Shown here one piece after another: positions 1 through 5,233 of a DNA stretch of 6,030 nucleotides (positions within the stretch are counted from its first letter, which is position 1; the number at the start of each line of letters is the position of its first letter). Position numbers and translations under genes: made by a program. The DNA comes from an uncultured Pseudodesulfovibrio sp. (GTDB lineage Bacteria > Desulfobacterota > Desulfovibrionia > Desulfovibrionales > Desulfovibrionaceae): contig CAMYLL010000184.1 in assembly GCA_947259235.1 (NCBI GenBank), positions 1 through 6,030 of the forward strand, in the 5' to 3' direction. The notes beneath the pieces were generated by a model that worked only from the letters and a program-made list of their open reading frames with translations, ran no database searches and was not told the DNA's origin.

Positions 1-181
1 ATGAGAAAGTTTTTTCCTGCCGCCGCGCCTGGAGGAACTCGGCCGTCCCCTGATTGGCCAGCAGTTCCAGTTTGCGCGTTTGCTCGACCAGAATTCCGCC
101 GTAGAAATTCACGCCGAAAATGCTGAATAGTCCAAAAAGGACGGAAACAAAGATCAGTACCAGCTTTCCCTTGATGCTCAT
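1..181 (-). CDS. Methyl-accepting chemotaxis protein, N-terminal fragment (runs off left edge)
   Basis: Sixty codons are visible, beginning MSIKGKLVLIFVSVLFG and ending QARRQEKTFS at the window edge. The start ATG (181-179) is preceded by AAGGAG six bases upstream. Residues about 7-30 form one hydrophobic segment after a short basic start, as expected for the first membrane helix or signal anchor of a chemoreceptor. The following amphipathic stretch (EQTRKLELLANQGTAEFLQARRQEKTF) resembles the first helix of the four-helix or helical-bimodular periplasmic ligand domains of chemoreceptors, where an ARRxEKxF motif is common. From family knowledge the missing part should hold the rest of the sensor, a second membrane helix, HAMP and the signalling hairpin that contacts CheA and CheW. 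It lies downstream of the TRAP operon on the same strand but behind a likely terminator and a 467-base gap, so it probably has its own promoter. A sensor histidine kinase with a similar N-terminus cannot be excluded. Confidence 0.72.
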   Translation of the reverse strand, partial: MSIKGKLVLIFVSVLFGLFSIFGVNFYGGILVEQTRKLELLANQGTAEFLQARRQEKTFS

Positions 182-220
182 GATTCGCTCCTTATGGCGT
201 TGCGCGATAGAAAACAGGAG

Positions 221-269
221 TCAAATGCAAAAAGCATGCATCAGTTTTAAGCTATAATATTAGATGCTT
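221..269. promoter_or_regulatory. AT-rich promoter-like island upstream of the chemoreceptor gene
   Basis: This is the most AT-rich patch of the left third of the window and sits 40-88 bases before the chemoreceptor ATG. On the minus strand it offers overlapping -10-like hexamers (TAATAT, TATTAT) in the direction of that gene. On the plus strand it contains a perfect TATAAT (253-258). I could not pair any of these with a good -35 hexamer at 16-18 bases, nor find a clear flagellar sigma-28 motif. Small dyads overlap here: ATGC-A5-GCAT (224-236) and AAGCAT (232-237) with ATGCTT (264-269). A promoter is likely from position and composition; its exact boxes are not resolved. Confidence 0.35.
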
Positions 270-306
270 GCCTCTTTCTTGGTTCACGCAAAAGTGCGAG
301 AGGCGG

Positions 307-356
307 GCTTTGCGCGTTGGGGTTTGAGCCGGAGAGGGGTTGCGCAGTGGGTTTGA
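307..356. repeat. Imperfect direct repeats around TGCGCG/A...GGGTTTGA
   Basis: TGCGCGTTGGGGTTTGA (311-327) is followed 30 bases later by TGCGCAGTGGGTTTGA (341-356). A further exact copy of the 10-mer GCTTTGCGCG found at 307-316 occurs at 463-472, followed by GTGGGT. Three related copies in about 165 bases of non-coding DNA is mildly notable, but the units are short and GC-rich, so chance is a real alternative. No function is assigned. Confidence 0.3.
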
Positions 357-583
357 TGGAAAATTTTATTCAGTATTTCAGCCGCTTGACCGATTGTTAG
401 CCGCGAGGCGCTGACGGCGGTTCGTCATCCGCGCGATAGTGTGTCGGTATGGCGGCCACCCTGCTTTGCGCGGTGGGTCACGGAGCGATGTTCTGAAAAA
501 CAGGCTCTGTGTTGCGTGGGAGCATTTGTTCGGCGGGGCGGAGTCTTGGAGGTCGGGGGGCCGTTGGGTGCTTTTTCCCCTGG

Positions 584-606
584 CGGGGGGGGAGAGTGGG
601 AGAGGA
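584..606 (-). other. Pyrimidine-rich tract just beyond the operon hairpin
   Basis: Read on the minus strand, the sequence directly after the 607-636 hairpin is almost pure C and T, with a single A and an unbroken run of eight C (plus-strand G585-G592). A C-rich, G-poor transcript beyond a hairpin is the kind of sequence Rho factor prefers, so it may help terminate read-through of the TRAP operon. The purine-rich complement could also form unusual DNA structure, but G-runs are too unevenly spaced for a standard quadruplex. Confidence 0.35.
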
Positions 607-636
607 AGAGCCCCCGAGGTGCTTCCCGGGGGCTCT
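607..636 (-). terminator. Probable operon terminator hairpin
   Basis: Arms AGAGCCCCC (607-615) and GGGGGCTCT (628-636) pair perfectly, with one more G-C pair (616/627), giving a 10-bp GC-rich stem and a 10-base loop. It begins 12 bases after the stop codon of the enolase-superfamily gene, the classic place for an intrinsic terminator. The T-tract that follows on the minus strand (TTCCTCTCCC) is weak, so termination may be partial or Rho-assisted. It separates the TRAP operon from the chemoreceptor gene on the same strand. Confidence 0.7.
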
Positions 637-648
637 GTTGAGGAATGA

Positions 649-1797
649 TCAGGCTGTCACAGTGCAGGATTCACGAGTGAATTCCCTGGCGGCGTCAAGG
701 TCGGGGACAACGCCGATTCCGGGTTCGTCGGTCAGTTGGAAGGCGCTGTTTGCGAACTGCGGGCGCGGCTGGCCCAGCATGTCCTGCAGGGGGTTGTGGT
801 TGACGTCGACCTCGAGCTTGCCGGGGCCTCCGGCGGCCGCGAGGATGTGGGCGGACGTCCACAGGCCTATGCCCGCGCCAAGGAAGTGGGGGCAATAAAC
901 CGCTCCGGCCGCCAAAGCATCCCGGGCCACATCCAGGCACAGGCCCGGTCCGCCCCATTTGCAGGCATCGGGCTGCACCACGCCCAGGGCGTTGACGGCG
1001 TAGTGCGCCGCATAATCGGCCAGGCCGTATATGTTCTCGCCGGCGGCGATGGGAATTGCATTGATGCGCTCCAGGGCGGCGAACCCTTCCGGCGCGTGGT
1101 CCGAGGCGATTGGCTCCTCTATCCAGCCGAGGGGGTAGTCGCCCAGTGCGGCTATGTTCCTTTGGGCGTCCTCGAAGGACCAGGCCTGATTGACGTCCAC
1201 GTTGAGGGTGTCGCCCTCCTTGAGCACGTCGAGCACGGACTCGATGGTTTTGATGTCCGCCGCGAAGTCGAAGCCGATCTTGACCTTGAAGGTGTCGTAG
1301 CCGAGTTCCTGGTGGCGCTGCACGTTTTCCACCGCGCCCAGGGAGTTGATGCCGCTGGCGTAGGCCGGAATGAGGCCGTTGGTGGCCGGCTTGTCGTCGG
1401 CGAGGAACCTGTAGAGGGGCTTGCCCGCTTTGCGCGCCTCCATGTCCCACAGCGCGCCCATGGTTCCGGCGATGGCCTGTGCCAGCGGGCCGGGTTCGCG
1501 GCATTGCAGGGCGAGGATATGCGTTCGCGCGGTCAGGGTCTGGAAGACCTCACCCAGGGATCCGAAAGAGGAACCGAGAAGGATCGGGGCGATGACCGTG
1601 GCGCAGAGCTTGTACCTGTGTTCCGCGCCGCAGGCGGGAAAGTTGCACCATGCCTCGCCCCACCCGAAGTTGCCGTCGGCATCCTCCGTGCGGATGAGCA
1701 CGGCCGGTCTGTCATGCATCACGCCAAAGGATGTGCGTACCGGGACGTCGATGGGATATCTGAAGACATGAAGGTCGATTTTTTTAACTGAAATCAC
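649..1797 (-). CDS. Mandelate racemase/muconate lactonizing enzyme family protein (enolase superfamily), substrate unknown
   Basis: The protein has 382 residues from a GTG start, typical for the family, and no signal peptide, so it is cytoplasmic. The N-terminal capping domain (about 1-125) is followed by the (beta/alpha) barrel. Visible active-site elements in order are KVK (K171, K173), DVN (D201), WIEEP (E227), AAGEN (E254), QPD (D277), PH (H304) and LEVD (E329). D201, E227 and E254 should bind magnesium. K173 (or K171) and the D277-H304 pair are the two opposed acid/base groups, which is the mandelate racemase subgroup arrangement. Such enzymes abstract the proton alpha to a carboxylate, giving racemisation, epimerisation or dehydration of acid sugars and related acids. 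The GTG start is chosen because GAGG lies 8 bases upstream and the fold begins directly after it (ISVKKIDLHVFRYP); the same frame continues upstream but that part is not protein-like. It is the last gene of the operon, 50 bases after the permease, and probably acts on the imported solute or a derivative. Family assignment is firm; the reaction is not. Confidence 0.93.
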   Translation of the reverse strand: MISVKKIDLHVFRYPIDVPVRTSFGVMHDRPAVLIRTEDADGNFGWGEAWCNFPACGAEHRYKLCATVIAPILLGSSFGSLGEVFQTLTARTHILALQCREPGPLAQAIAGTMGALWDMEARKAGKPLYRFLADDKPATNGLIPAYASGINSLGAVENVQRHQELGYDTFKVKIGFDFAADIKTIESVLDVLKEGDTLNVDVNQAWSFEDAQRNIAALGDYPLGWIEEPIASDHAPEGFAALERINAIPIAAGENIYGLADYAAHYAVNALGVVQPDACKWGGPGLCLDVARDALAAGAVYCPHFLGAGIGLWTSAHILAAAGGPGKLEVDVNHNPLQDMLGQPRPQFANSAFQLTDEPGIGVVPDLDAAREFTRESCTVTA

Positions 1798-1814
1798 GAT
1801 GAATACCTCGTCAT
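1794..1814 (-). other. Six-codon leader frame overlapping the enolase-gene start
   Basis: An ATG at 1814-1812 opens a frame reading MTRYSS whose TGA stop (1796-1794) overlaps the GTG start of the next gene in a GTGA arrangement. It has only a weak purine stretch (AAGAAAAA) upstream. If translated it could couple or tune initiation at the GTG, but chance is the simplest explanation. Confidence 0.2.
1806..1809 (-). promoter_or_regulatory. Ribosome binding site fixing the GTG start of the enolase-superfamily gene
   Basis: GAGG on the minus strand lies 8 bases before GTG (1797-1795). No in-frame ATG exists at the natural N-terminus, and the next Met (residue 27 of this protein) would remove the first strands of the capping domain. 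The site therefore decides the start. Confidence 0.7.
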
Positions 1815-1847
1815 GAACTGTTTTTCTTATTCTTTGATGGTGTTTTA

Positions 1848-3725
1848 TCAGGCGTGCGCCGCGCGCAGTCGCTGTCTGAAGACGAGCCATGCGAACACGA
1901 CGAGAGTCGTCAGTGTCCACAGTGTGCCAATGGCGGCATTCACCGTTCCGCCGGCAAAGACGTAGGCGAACCCGGTCACCGTGCAGGCCGATGCGAGAAG
2001 CTTGTCGATGGTGTCGAAGCGGGTGAGCAGGCAGTTGTACATGGTCGCGCTCAGGGACGTTATGGCGAGCAGGATGACGATAAAAGACGAGGCGAACCAG
2101 AATTGGTTGCTCGTGTCCCACGTGAAGATGGGATTGTAGACGATCATGTACGGCAGGATGAACCCGGCGAAGGCGAGGCGGAACCCCTTGAGGCCGGTCT
2201 GCAGGAAGTTGCCTCCGGCGATTCCGGCGGCCGCGAGGGACGCCAGCCCCACGGGTGGGGTGATGGCCGAGACGATGGCGAAGTAGAATGCGAAGAAGTG
2301 GGCCCCGATGAGGCTGGCCCCCAGGGGCACTATGGTGGGAACGACCACCACGGCGCAGAGGGCGTAGGCCGCAGCCGGAGGCACCGAACAGCCGAGGATG
2401 ATGGACACGAACATGGTCAGCACCAGGGCGATGAACAGGCTGCCGCCGCTGAACGCCTGAACGAGGCTGGCGATCTTGGAGCCCAGGCCCGTGGTTATCA
2501 GCGTCTGCGCCATGATGCCCACGAGGGCCAGGGAGACGCCGATCTTGGCGCCGATGACCGCGCCATCGCACGCGCTTTTCAGGAACTCCTCGCGAGTGGG
2601 GCGGGTTTCCTTTTGGGCAAAGCCCACCACGAGGGTGGTGACGATGGCCCAGAAGGCCACGTTCATGGGGCTGAACCGGGCCATCAGCAGAACGAAGGTA
2701 ATGGCGATGGGCAGGACGAATACGGGCAGCCGCCGCCAGATGATGGGCCAGTTGATGGCTTCCTTGATGGGCTCGACGTTCTTCGAGGTGGCCAGGAACT
2801 GGACGCCCAGGGTGACCGCGAAATAGAAGAACAGGGCCGGGAGGATGGCTGCGAGCATGACCACCGAGTAGGGCTCGCCGATGAAGGTGGCCATGAGGAA
2901 TGCGGCTGCGCCCATGACCGGGGGCATGATCTGCCCGCCGGTGGAGGCCACCGCCTCGATGGCTCCGGCTTCTTCGGCGGTGTATCCCACCTTCTTCATG
3001 TAGGGGATGGTGAACGCTCCCGTGATGGCCACGTTGGCCACGGGCGCCCCTGAGACCATGCCGATGAGCGAGCTTGAAACCACGGCGGTGAGTCCCGGCC
3101 CGCCGCGCATGACGGAGCCGACGATTTTGCCCAGCTCCATGAAGAGGGCGTTGACCTTGAAGACGGAAAGGAGCGCGCCGAAGATGACGAAGAGGAATAT
3201 CTGGTTGGCGGAGATGGACAGGAACATGCCGTATACGCCCGAGAGGCCGATGCACAGGTATGAGACGATGTAGTCGAGATCGAACTCGGCGTGATACAGC
3301 GCCCCGCCCAGGTGGTGGCCGAAGATGAAATAGCTGACGAAGATTCCGGCTACGATGGGCAGGGCCAGCCCCCAGTTGATGATGGTGGAGATGAATATGA
3401 GGGTTATGATGGTCACGCCCACGATGACCGCCTCCGTGTCCGGGAACCCGAAGGAGACCTCGAGGTCTTCCACGTTGACGAAGACATAGGCGCATGCGGC
3501 GACGGAGAGTATCGCGCACAGCAGCATGAACCACTTCATGAAGGTGCTGTTCGATTTCAGGGCGACGCCGAGAAACGACAGCAGGAGAATGAATGCGAGA
3601 TGGATCGTCTGATGTTCCCATTGTCCGAAAATGAGATATTGCGAAGCGACGACATGATACAGGATCATGAGCGTGCTGAGGAAGAGCAGCAACATCTGGC
3701 CGAATGATGATTTTGCAGTATCCAT
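1848..3725 (-). CDS. TRAP transporter fused permease subunit (DctQ-DctM fusion type, TAXI-associated)
   Basis: This 625-residue, very hydrophobic inner-membrane protein joins the small (Q) and large (M) TRAP membrane subunits, the form that usually partners TAXI binding proteins. The N-terminal part (about 11-136) shows several membrane segments. The M-type part carries conserved features: GGPG...SSSLIGMVSG (208-226), VANVAITGAFTIPYMKKVGY (229-248), AGAIEAVASTGGQIMPP (253-269), a second-repeat LGCSVPPAAAY (444-454) and AITPPVGLA (487-495). By family knowledge the protein moves the solute delivered by the periplasmic binding protein, driven by an ion gradient, usually sodium, in an elevator mechanism. 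The start ATG (3725) has AGGA 7 bases upstream. It follows the binding-protein gene after 167 bases that contain a strong hairpin, and ends in tandem stops TGA TAA, 50 bases before the enolase-superfamily gene. The length is near the lower end of what I expect for fused permeases, but I see no truncation or frameshift. Confidence 0.95.
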   Translation of the reverse strand: MDTAKSSFGQMLLLFLSTLMILYHVVASQYLIFGQWEHQTIHLAFILLLSFLGVALKSNSTFMKWFMLLCAILSVAACAYVFVNVEDLEVSFGFPDTEAVIVGVTIITLIFISTIINWGLALPIVAGIFVSYFIFGHHLGGALYHAEFDLDYIVSYLCIGLSGVYGMFLSISANQIFLFVIFGALLSVFKVNALFMELGKIVGSVMRGGPGLTAVVSSSLIGMVSGAPVANVAITGAFTIPYMKKVGYTAEEAGAIEAVASTGGQIMPPVMGAAAFLMATFIGEPYSVVMLAAILPALFFYFAVTLGVQFLATSKNVEPIKEAINWPIIWRRLPVFVLPIAITFVLLMARFSPMNVAFWAIVTTLVVGFAQKETRPTREEFLKSACDGAVIGAKIGVSLALVGIMAQTLITTGLGSKIASLVQAFSGGSLFIALVLTMFVSIILGCSVPPAAAYALCAVVVVPTIVPLGASLIGAHFFAFYFAIVSAITPPVGLASLAAAGIAGGNFLQTGLKGFRLAFAGFILPYMIVYNPIFTWDTSNQFWFASSFIVILLAITSLSATMYNCLLTRFDTIDKLLASACTVTGFAYVFAGGTVNAAIGTLWTLTTLVVFAWLVFRQRLRAAHA

Positions 3726-3830
3726 GACGTCGTCCTGGCGGATTGGGGACTGGCGTTCCCTCGATGCCGCGCTTCTTTATGATTGTTTCGGGCCGGGGAA
3801 GGTTCCGGCGTCTCGTGGTGTTTCGTGGGG

Positions 3831-3861
3831 GGCGGGGTCCATGTCCGAGCATGGCCCCGCC
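3831..3861 (-). promoter_or_regulatory. Strong intercistronic hairpin (attenuator or mRNA stabiliser)
   Basis: On the minus strand GGCGGGG-CCATG pairs with CATGG-A-CCCCGCC: 12 base pairs broken by one bulged A, with a six-base loop CTCGGA. It lies 31 bases after the binding-protein stop. No T-run follows (the next bases are C-rich, then ACGAAACACC), so it is not a standard intrinsic terminator. In transport operons such hairpins commonly protect the upstream message from 3' exonucleases or cause partial termination, so that binding protein is made in excess of permease. That role is inferred here. Confidence 0.68.
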
Positions 3862-3870
3862 GCCGTGGCT

Positions 3871-3887
3871 GCCGCGAAAACGGCGGC
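3871..3887 (-). promoter_or_regulatory. Small hairpin directly after the binding-protein stop
   Basis: On the minus strand GCCGC and GCGGC (arms at 3887-3883 and 3875-3871) can pair around a CGTTTTC loop, or with a bulge to give six pairs around TTTT. It starts five bases after the TAG stop. It is short; it may act with the larger hairpin at 3831-3861 as a tandem 3' protective structure. Confidence 0.4.
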
Positions 3888-3892
3888 CTTGT

Positions 3893-4894
3893 CTACTTGA
3901 TGATGCCGGCTTCCTTGTAGGCCTTGAGGGCGCCGGGGTGGATCTTGTCCTCGGGCCAGCCGTAGACCAGGGCCTCGGGGGACATCAGCTTGCCCAGGTT
4001 GTGGTAGTCGCCGAACTCGCCCACGTGCTCTATGATCGCCTTGGTGATCGTGTAGGCCAGCTCGGCGGGCATCTCGGCCATGGCGCCAAAGGCGATGTTG
4101 TCGGTGAAGCTCCAGATGTCCTTGTCCATGCCTTCGAGTGTTCCGGCGGGGATCAGCATGGGCAGGTAGCCGGTGTTCATGATGGAGTCGGTCTTTTCGA
4201 CAGCTTCCTTGCCCCAGGGGATATGGATGAGCTTGCGTCCGGCCGCCACGATCTCAACCGTCTGCGGCGAGGGTGCGAACTGTTTGGTGATGGGGTTGAA
4301 GTAGCCGCCGATGATGGCTGCGTCGACCTGCCTGTCCAGCAGGGCGGTGGCTGCGGGCTTGGTCCCGACGGTCTGGATGTCCATGGCCTGGGTCATGTCC
4401 TTGGCGTAGCCGTACTTCAGGAGCTGGGTGGGAACGTAGCCCCAGACGATCTGGGAGATGCGGCCCAGGGCAACGCTCTTGCCCTCAAGGGATTCGATGG
4501 TGTTCAGGGCCGGGTCTTCGGACACCAGCCAGCCGGAAAAGACGTTGCAGTTGGCGATGAGCATCAGGGTCTGCCCCTTTTCCTTGAAGGGCTTCATGCC
4601 TTCGCGCGCCAGCCAGTTGGTGGACTTGCTGAAGGCGCAGATGGTATTGGCGGCGGCCGCCTTGTCGGCATTGAGCTTGCGCAGGTTGAATATCTGTCCC
4701 GGGGTTTCGGTGTGGTTCACCTTCAGGCCGTATTCGGGGTTTTTGTTGATGATCGCCTCGATGGCGGAACCGATGACGTATGTGGACGTTCCGAAGGGGG
4801 TGCTGATGATGTCCACCTGCTCGGCGGCAAAGGCGCACACCGAGAAAGCCAGCGTGAGAACCAGGGTCGAAAGAATCTCTGTCAAACGTTTCAC
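3893..4894 (-). CDS. TAXI family TRAP transporter solute-binding protein
   Basis: The 333-residue product begins MKRLTEILSTLVLTLAFSVC and has a Sec signal peptide with a likely signal peptidase I cut after AFA (residue 23, before AEQ). The preceding residues fit no lipobox, so it should be a free periplasmic protein. TAXI hallmarks follow: a mature start VDIISTPFGTSTYVIGSAIEAIINK (27-51, the family's G-T-Y-IG-A region), SLEGKSVALG (135-144), ALLDRQVDAAIIGGYFNP (184-201) and the C-terminal HPGALKAYKEAG (319-330). TAXI proteins deliver small organic acids or amino acids such as glutamate to fused TRAP permeases; the ligand here is unknown. The GTG start is chosen because AGGAGG lies 7 bases upstream and the signal peptide begins there; the frame stays open upstream to 5041 but that extension has no ribosome site and would bury the signal. 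The region after VALG reads RISQIVWGY where many TAXI proteins have a small-residue G-PGSGT-type loop, hinting at an unusual ligand. It is the first operon gene. Confidence 0.94.
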   Translation of the reverse strand: MKRLTEILSTLVLTLAFSVCAFAAEQVDIISTPFGTSTYVIGSAIEAIINKNPEYGLKVNHTETPGQIFNLRKLNADKAAAANTICAFSKSTNWLAREGMKPFKEKGQTLMLIANCNVFSGWLVSEDPALNTIESLEGKSVALGRISQIVWGYVPTQLLKYGYAKDMTQAMDIQTVGTKPAATALLDRQVDAAIIGGYFNPITKQFAPSPQTVEIVAAGRKLIHIPWGKEAVEKTDSIMNTGYLPMLIPAGTLEGMDKDIWSFTDNIAFGAMAEMPAELAYTITKAIIEHVGEFGDYHNLGKLMSPEALVYGWPEDKIHPGALKAYKEAGIIK

Positions 4895-4901
4895 AACCAA
4901 T

Positions 4902-4907
4902 CCTCCT
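4902..4907 (-). promoter_or_regulatory. Strong Shine-Dalgarno of the TAXI gene
   Basis: AGGAGG on the minus strand lies 7 bases before GTG (4894-4892). It is the best ribosome site in the window, in keeping with high expression of a binding protein, and it settles the start against the longer frame that opens at 5041. Confidence 0.85.
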
Positions 4908-5057
4908 GTTTTATGAATCCAACTCCAACCTCTTGTATTGCATTGTTCCGGGCAGATCGTCGCATCGCCCCTGTGCGGACCGGGCTCTTTCCGATTCCGT
5001 TTTGGGCATCCTAAGTCCTGCCTAGCACTGTGGGTTTTCACCTGTACAATTAAAGAT

Positions 5058-5076
5058 TCTAATTCACGGTATTAGA
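5058..5076. promoter_or_regulatory. Perfect dyad TCTAAT-N7-ATTAGA, candidate LysR-type operator
   Basis: Two six-base arms (5058-5063 and 5071-5076) are exact inverted repeats around TCACGGT. The centre (5067) is 173 bases from the transporter start codon and 167 bases before the regulator ATG, almost exactly midway. LysR-type proteins bind interrupted dyads, often of T-N11-A type, in the divergent region they control. This dyad is not the symmetric T-N11-A form, though an offset T-N11-A (5064-5076) exists within it. Binding by the neighbouring regulator is inferred. Confidence 0.5.
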
Positions 5077-5233
5077 GCGGCGGGTTTTGGTCGCGGCATA
5101 TTTGGGGTGCTTTTTGGGCCGGGTTCAGGGTATGGGGGTTGAAAGCGATATCATCTGACTCGACACGCCGCGCCCTGCCCTGTCTGCCGTTGGCCTGCGC
5201 CGGTTGGCGGCTGTCGAATTCGTGGGGGATTTC

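Larger units (their letters stand above)
182..606. other. Gene-free region between operon terminator and chemoreceptor
   Basis: I find no convincing gene in either direction. The short plus-strand frames around 439-648 are rich in Gly, Arg and Trp, lack a good ribosome site and resemble no family I know. The minus-strand frames are equally featureless. The stretch holds an AT-rich island (221-269), an imperfect hairpin with arms GCCTCT (270-275) and AGAGGC (299-304), imperfect direct repeats (307-356 and 463-472), and G-runs on the plus strand at 555-560 and 585-592. It may simply be the chemoreceptor's long upstream region. A small RNA or a decayed gene is possible but not supported. Confidence 0.55.
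3726..3892 (-). other. Binding protein-permease intercistronic region
   Basis: This 167-base spacer is long for an operon and holds two hairpins (3831-3861 and 3871-3887) near the upstream gene, then an unstructured-looking stretch leading to the permease ribosome site (AGGA, 7 bases before ATG). The parent reading frame of the downstream enolase gene crosses this area without stops, but the peptide is Arg/His/Pro-rich and not a gene. Confidence 0.6.
4895..5233. promoter_or_regulatory. Divergent control region between the TRAP operon and the LysR-type gene
   Basis: This 339-base region separates two divergent start codons and must hold both promoters. It has an AT-rich core at about 5037-5076 in otherwise GC-rich DNA. 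Candidate -10 hexamers are TACAAT (5045-5050, plus strand, toward the regulator) and TAGAAT (5061-5056, minus strand, toward the transporter). Neither has a good -35 partner at normal spacing, consistent with an activator-dependent promoter. TTGTAC (5050-5045, minus) is a possible -35 for the operon, with only a poor -10 (TGCTAG) 16 bases further. I found no sigma-54 GG-N10-GC element. The organisation is classic for a LysR-type regulator and its target operon. Confidence 0.6.

Noticed and set aside
224..236. ATGC-A5-GCAT mini-hairpin as a terminator
   Set aside because: Four pairs with an A/T loop are too weak, and it lies in the promoter region of the chemoreceptor.
555..600. G-quadruplex on the plus strand
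   Set aside because: Four G-runs exist, but the middle loop is 17 bases, outside the usual limits, so only an irregular structure would be possible.
439..648. Small plus-strand frames in the left intergenic region
   Set aside because: They are Gly/Arg/Trp-rich with no ribosome site or family resemblance, and run into the operon terminator hairpin.
736..1791. Antisense 351-codon plus-strand frame opposite the enolase-superfamily gene
   Set aside because: It is the mirror of a protein with all active-site motifs intact, and has no family features of its own.
1854..3053. Antisense 399-codon plus-strand frame opposite the permease
   Set aside because: It is Gly/Asp/Glu/His-rich low-complexity sequence created by the GC-rich codon pattern of the opposite gene, with no recognisable domain.
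1798..3852. Long stop-free extension of the enolase-gene frame upstream across the whole permease gene, making a 1067-codon frame
   Set aside because: The extension is an Arg/His/Gly/Pro-rich shadow of the permease in another frame. The permease frame itself is a textbook membrane protein, and the enolase protein has a good GTG start with ribosome site at 1797.
3743..5014. Antisense 423-codon plus-strand frame opposite the TAXI gene
   Set aside because: The opposite strand encodes a clear TAXI protein with signal peptide and ribosome site; this frame is its shadow.
4895..5041. 49-residue N-terminal extension of the TAXI protein
   Set aside because: It has no ribosome site, is polar, and would place the signal peptide internally. 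AGGAGG 7 bases before the GTG at 4894 fixes the start.
4895..5060. Sigma-54 promoter for the TRAP operon
   Set aside because: No GG-N10-GC element was found on the minus strand, and the adjacent regulator is LysR-type, not a sigma-54 activator.
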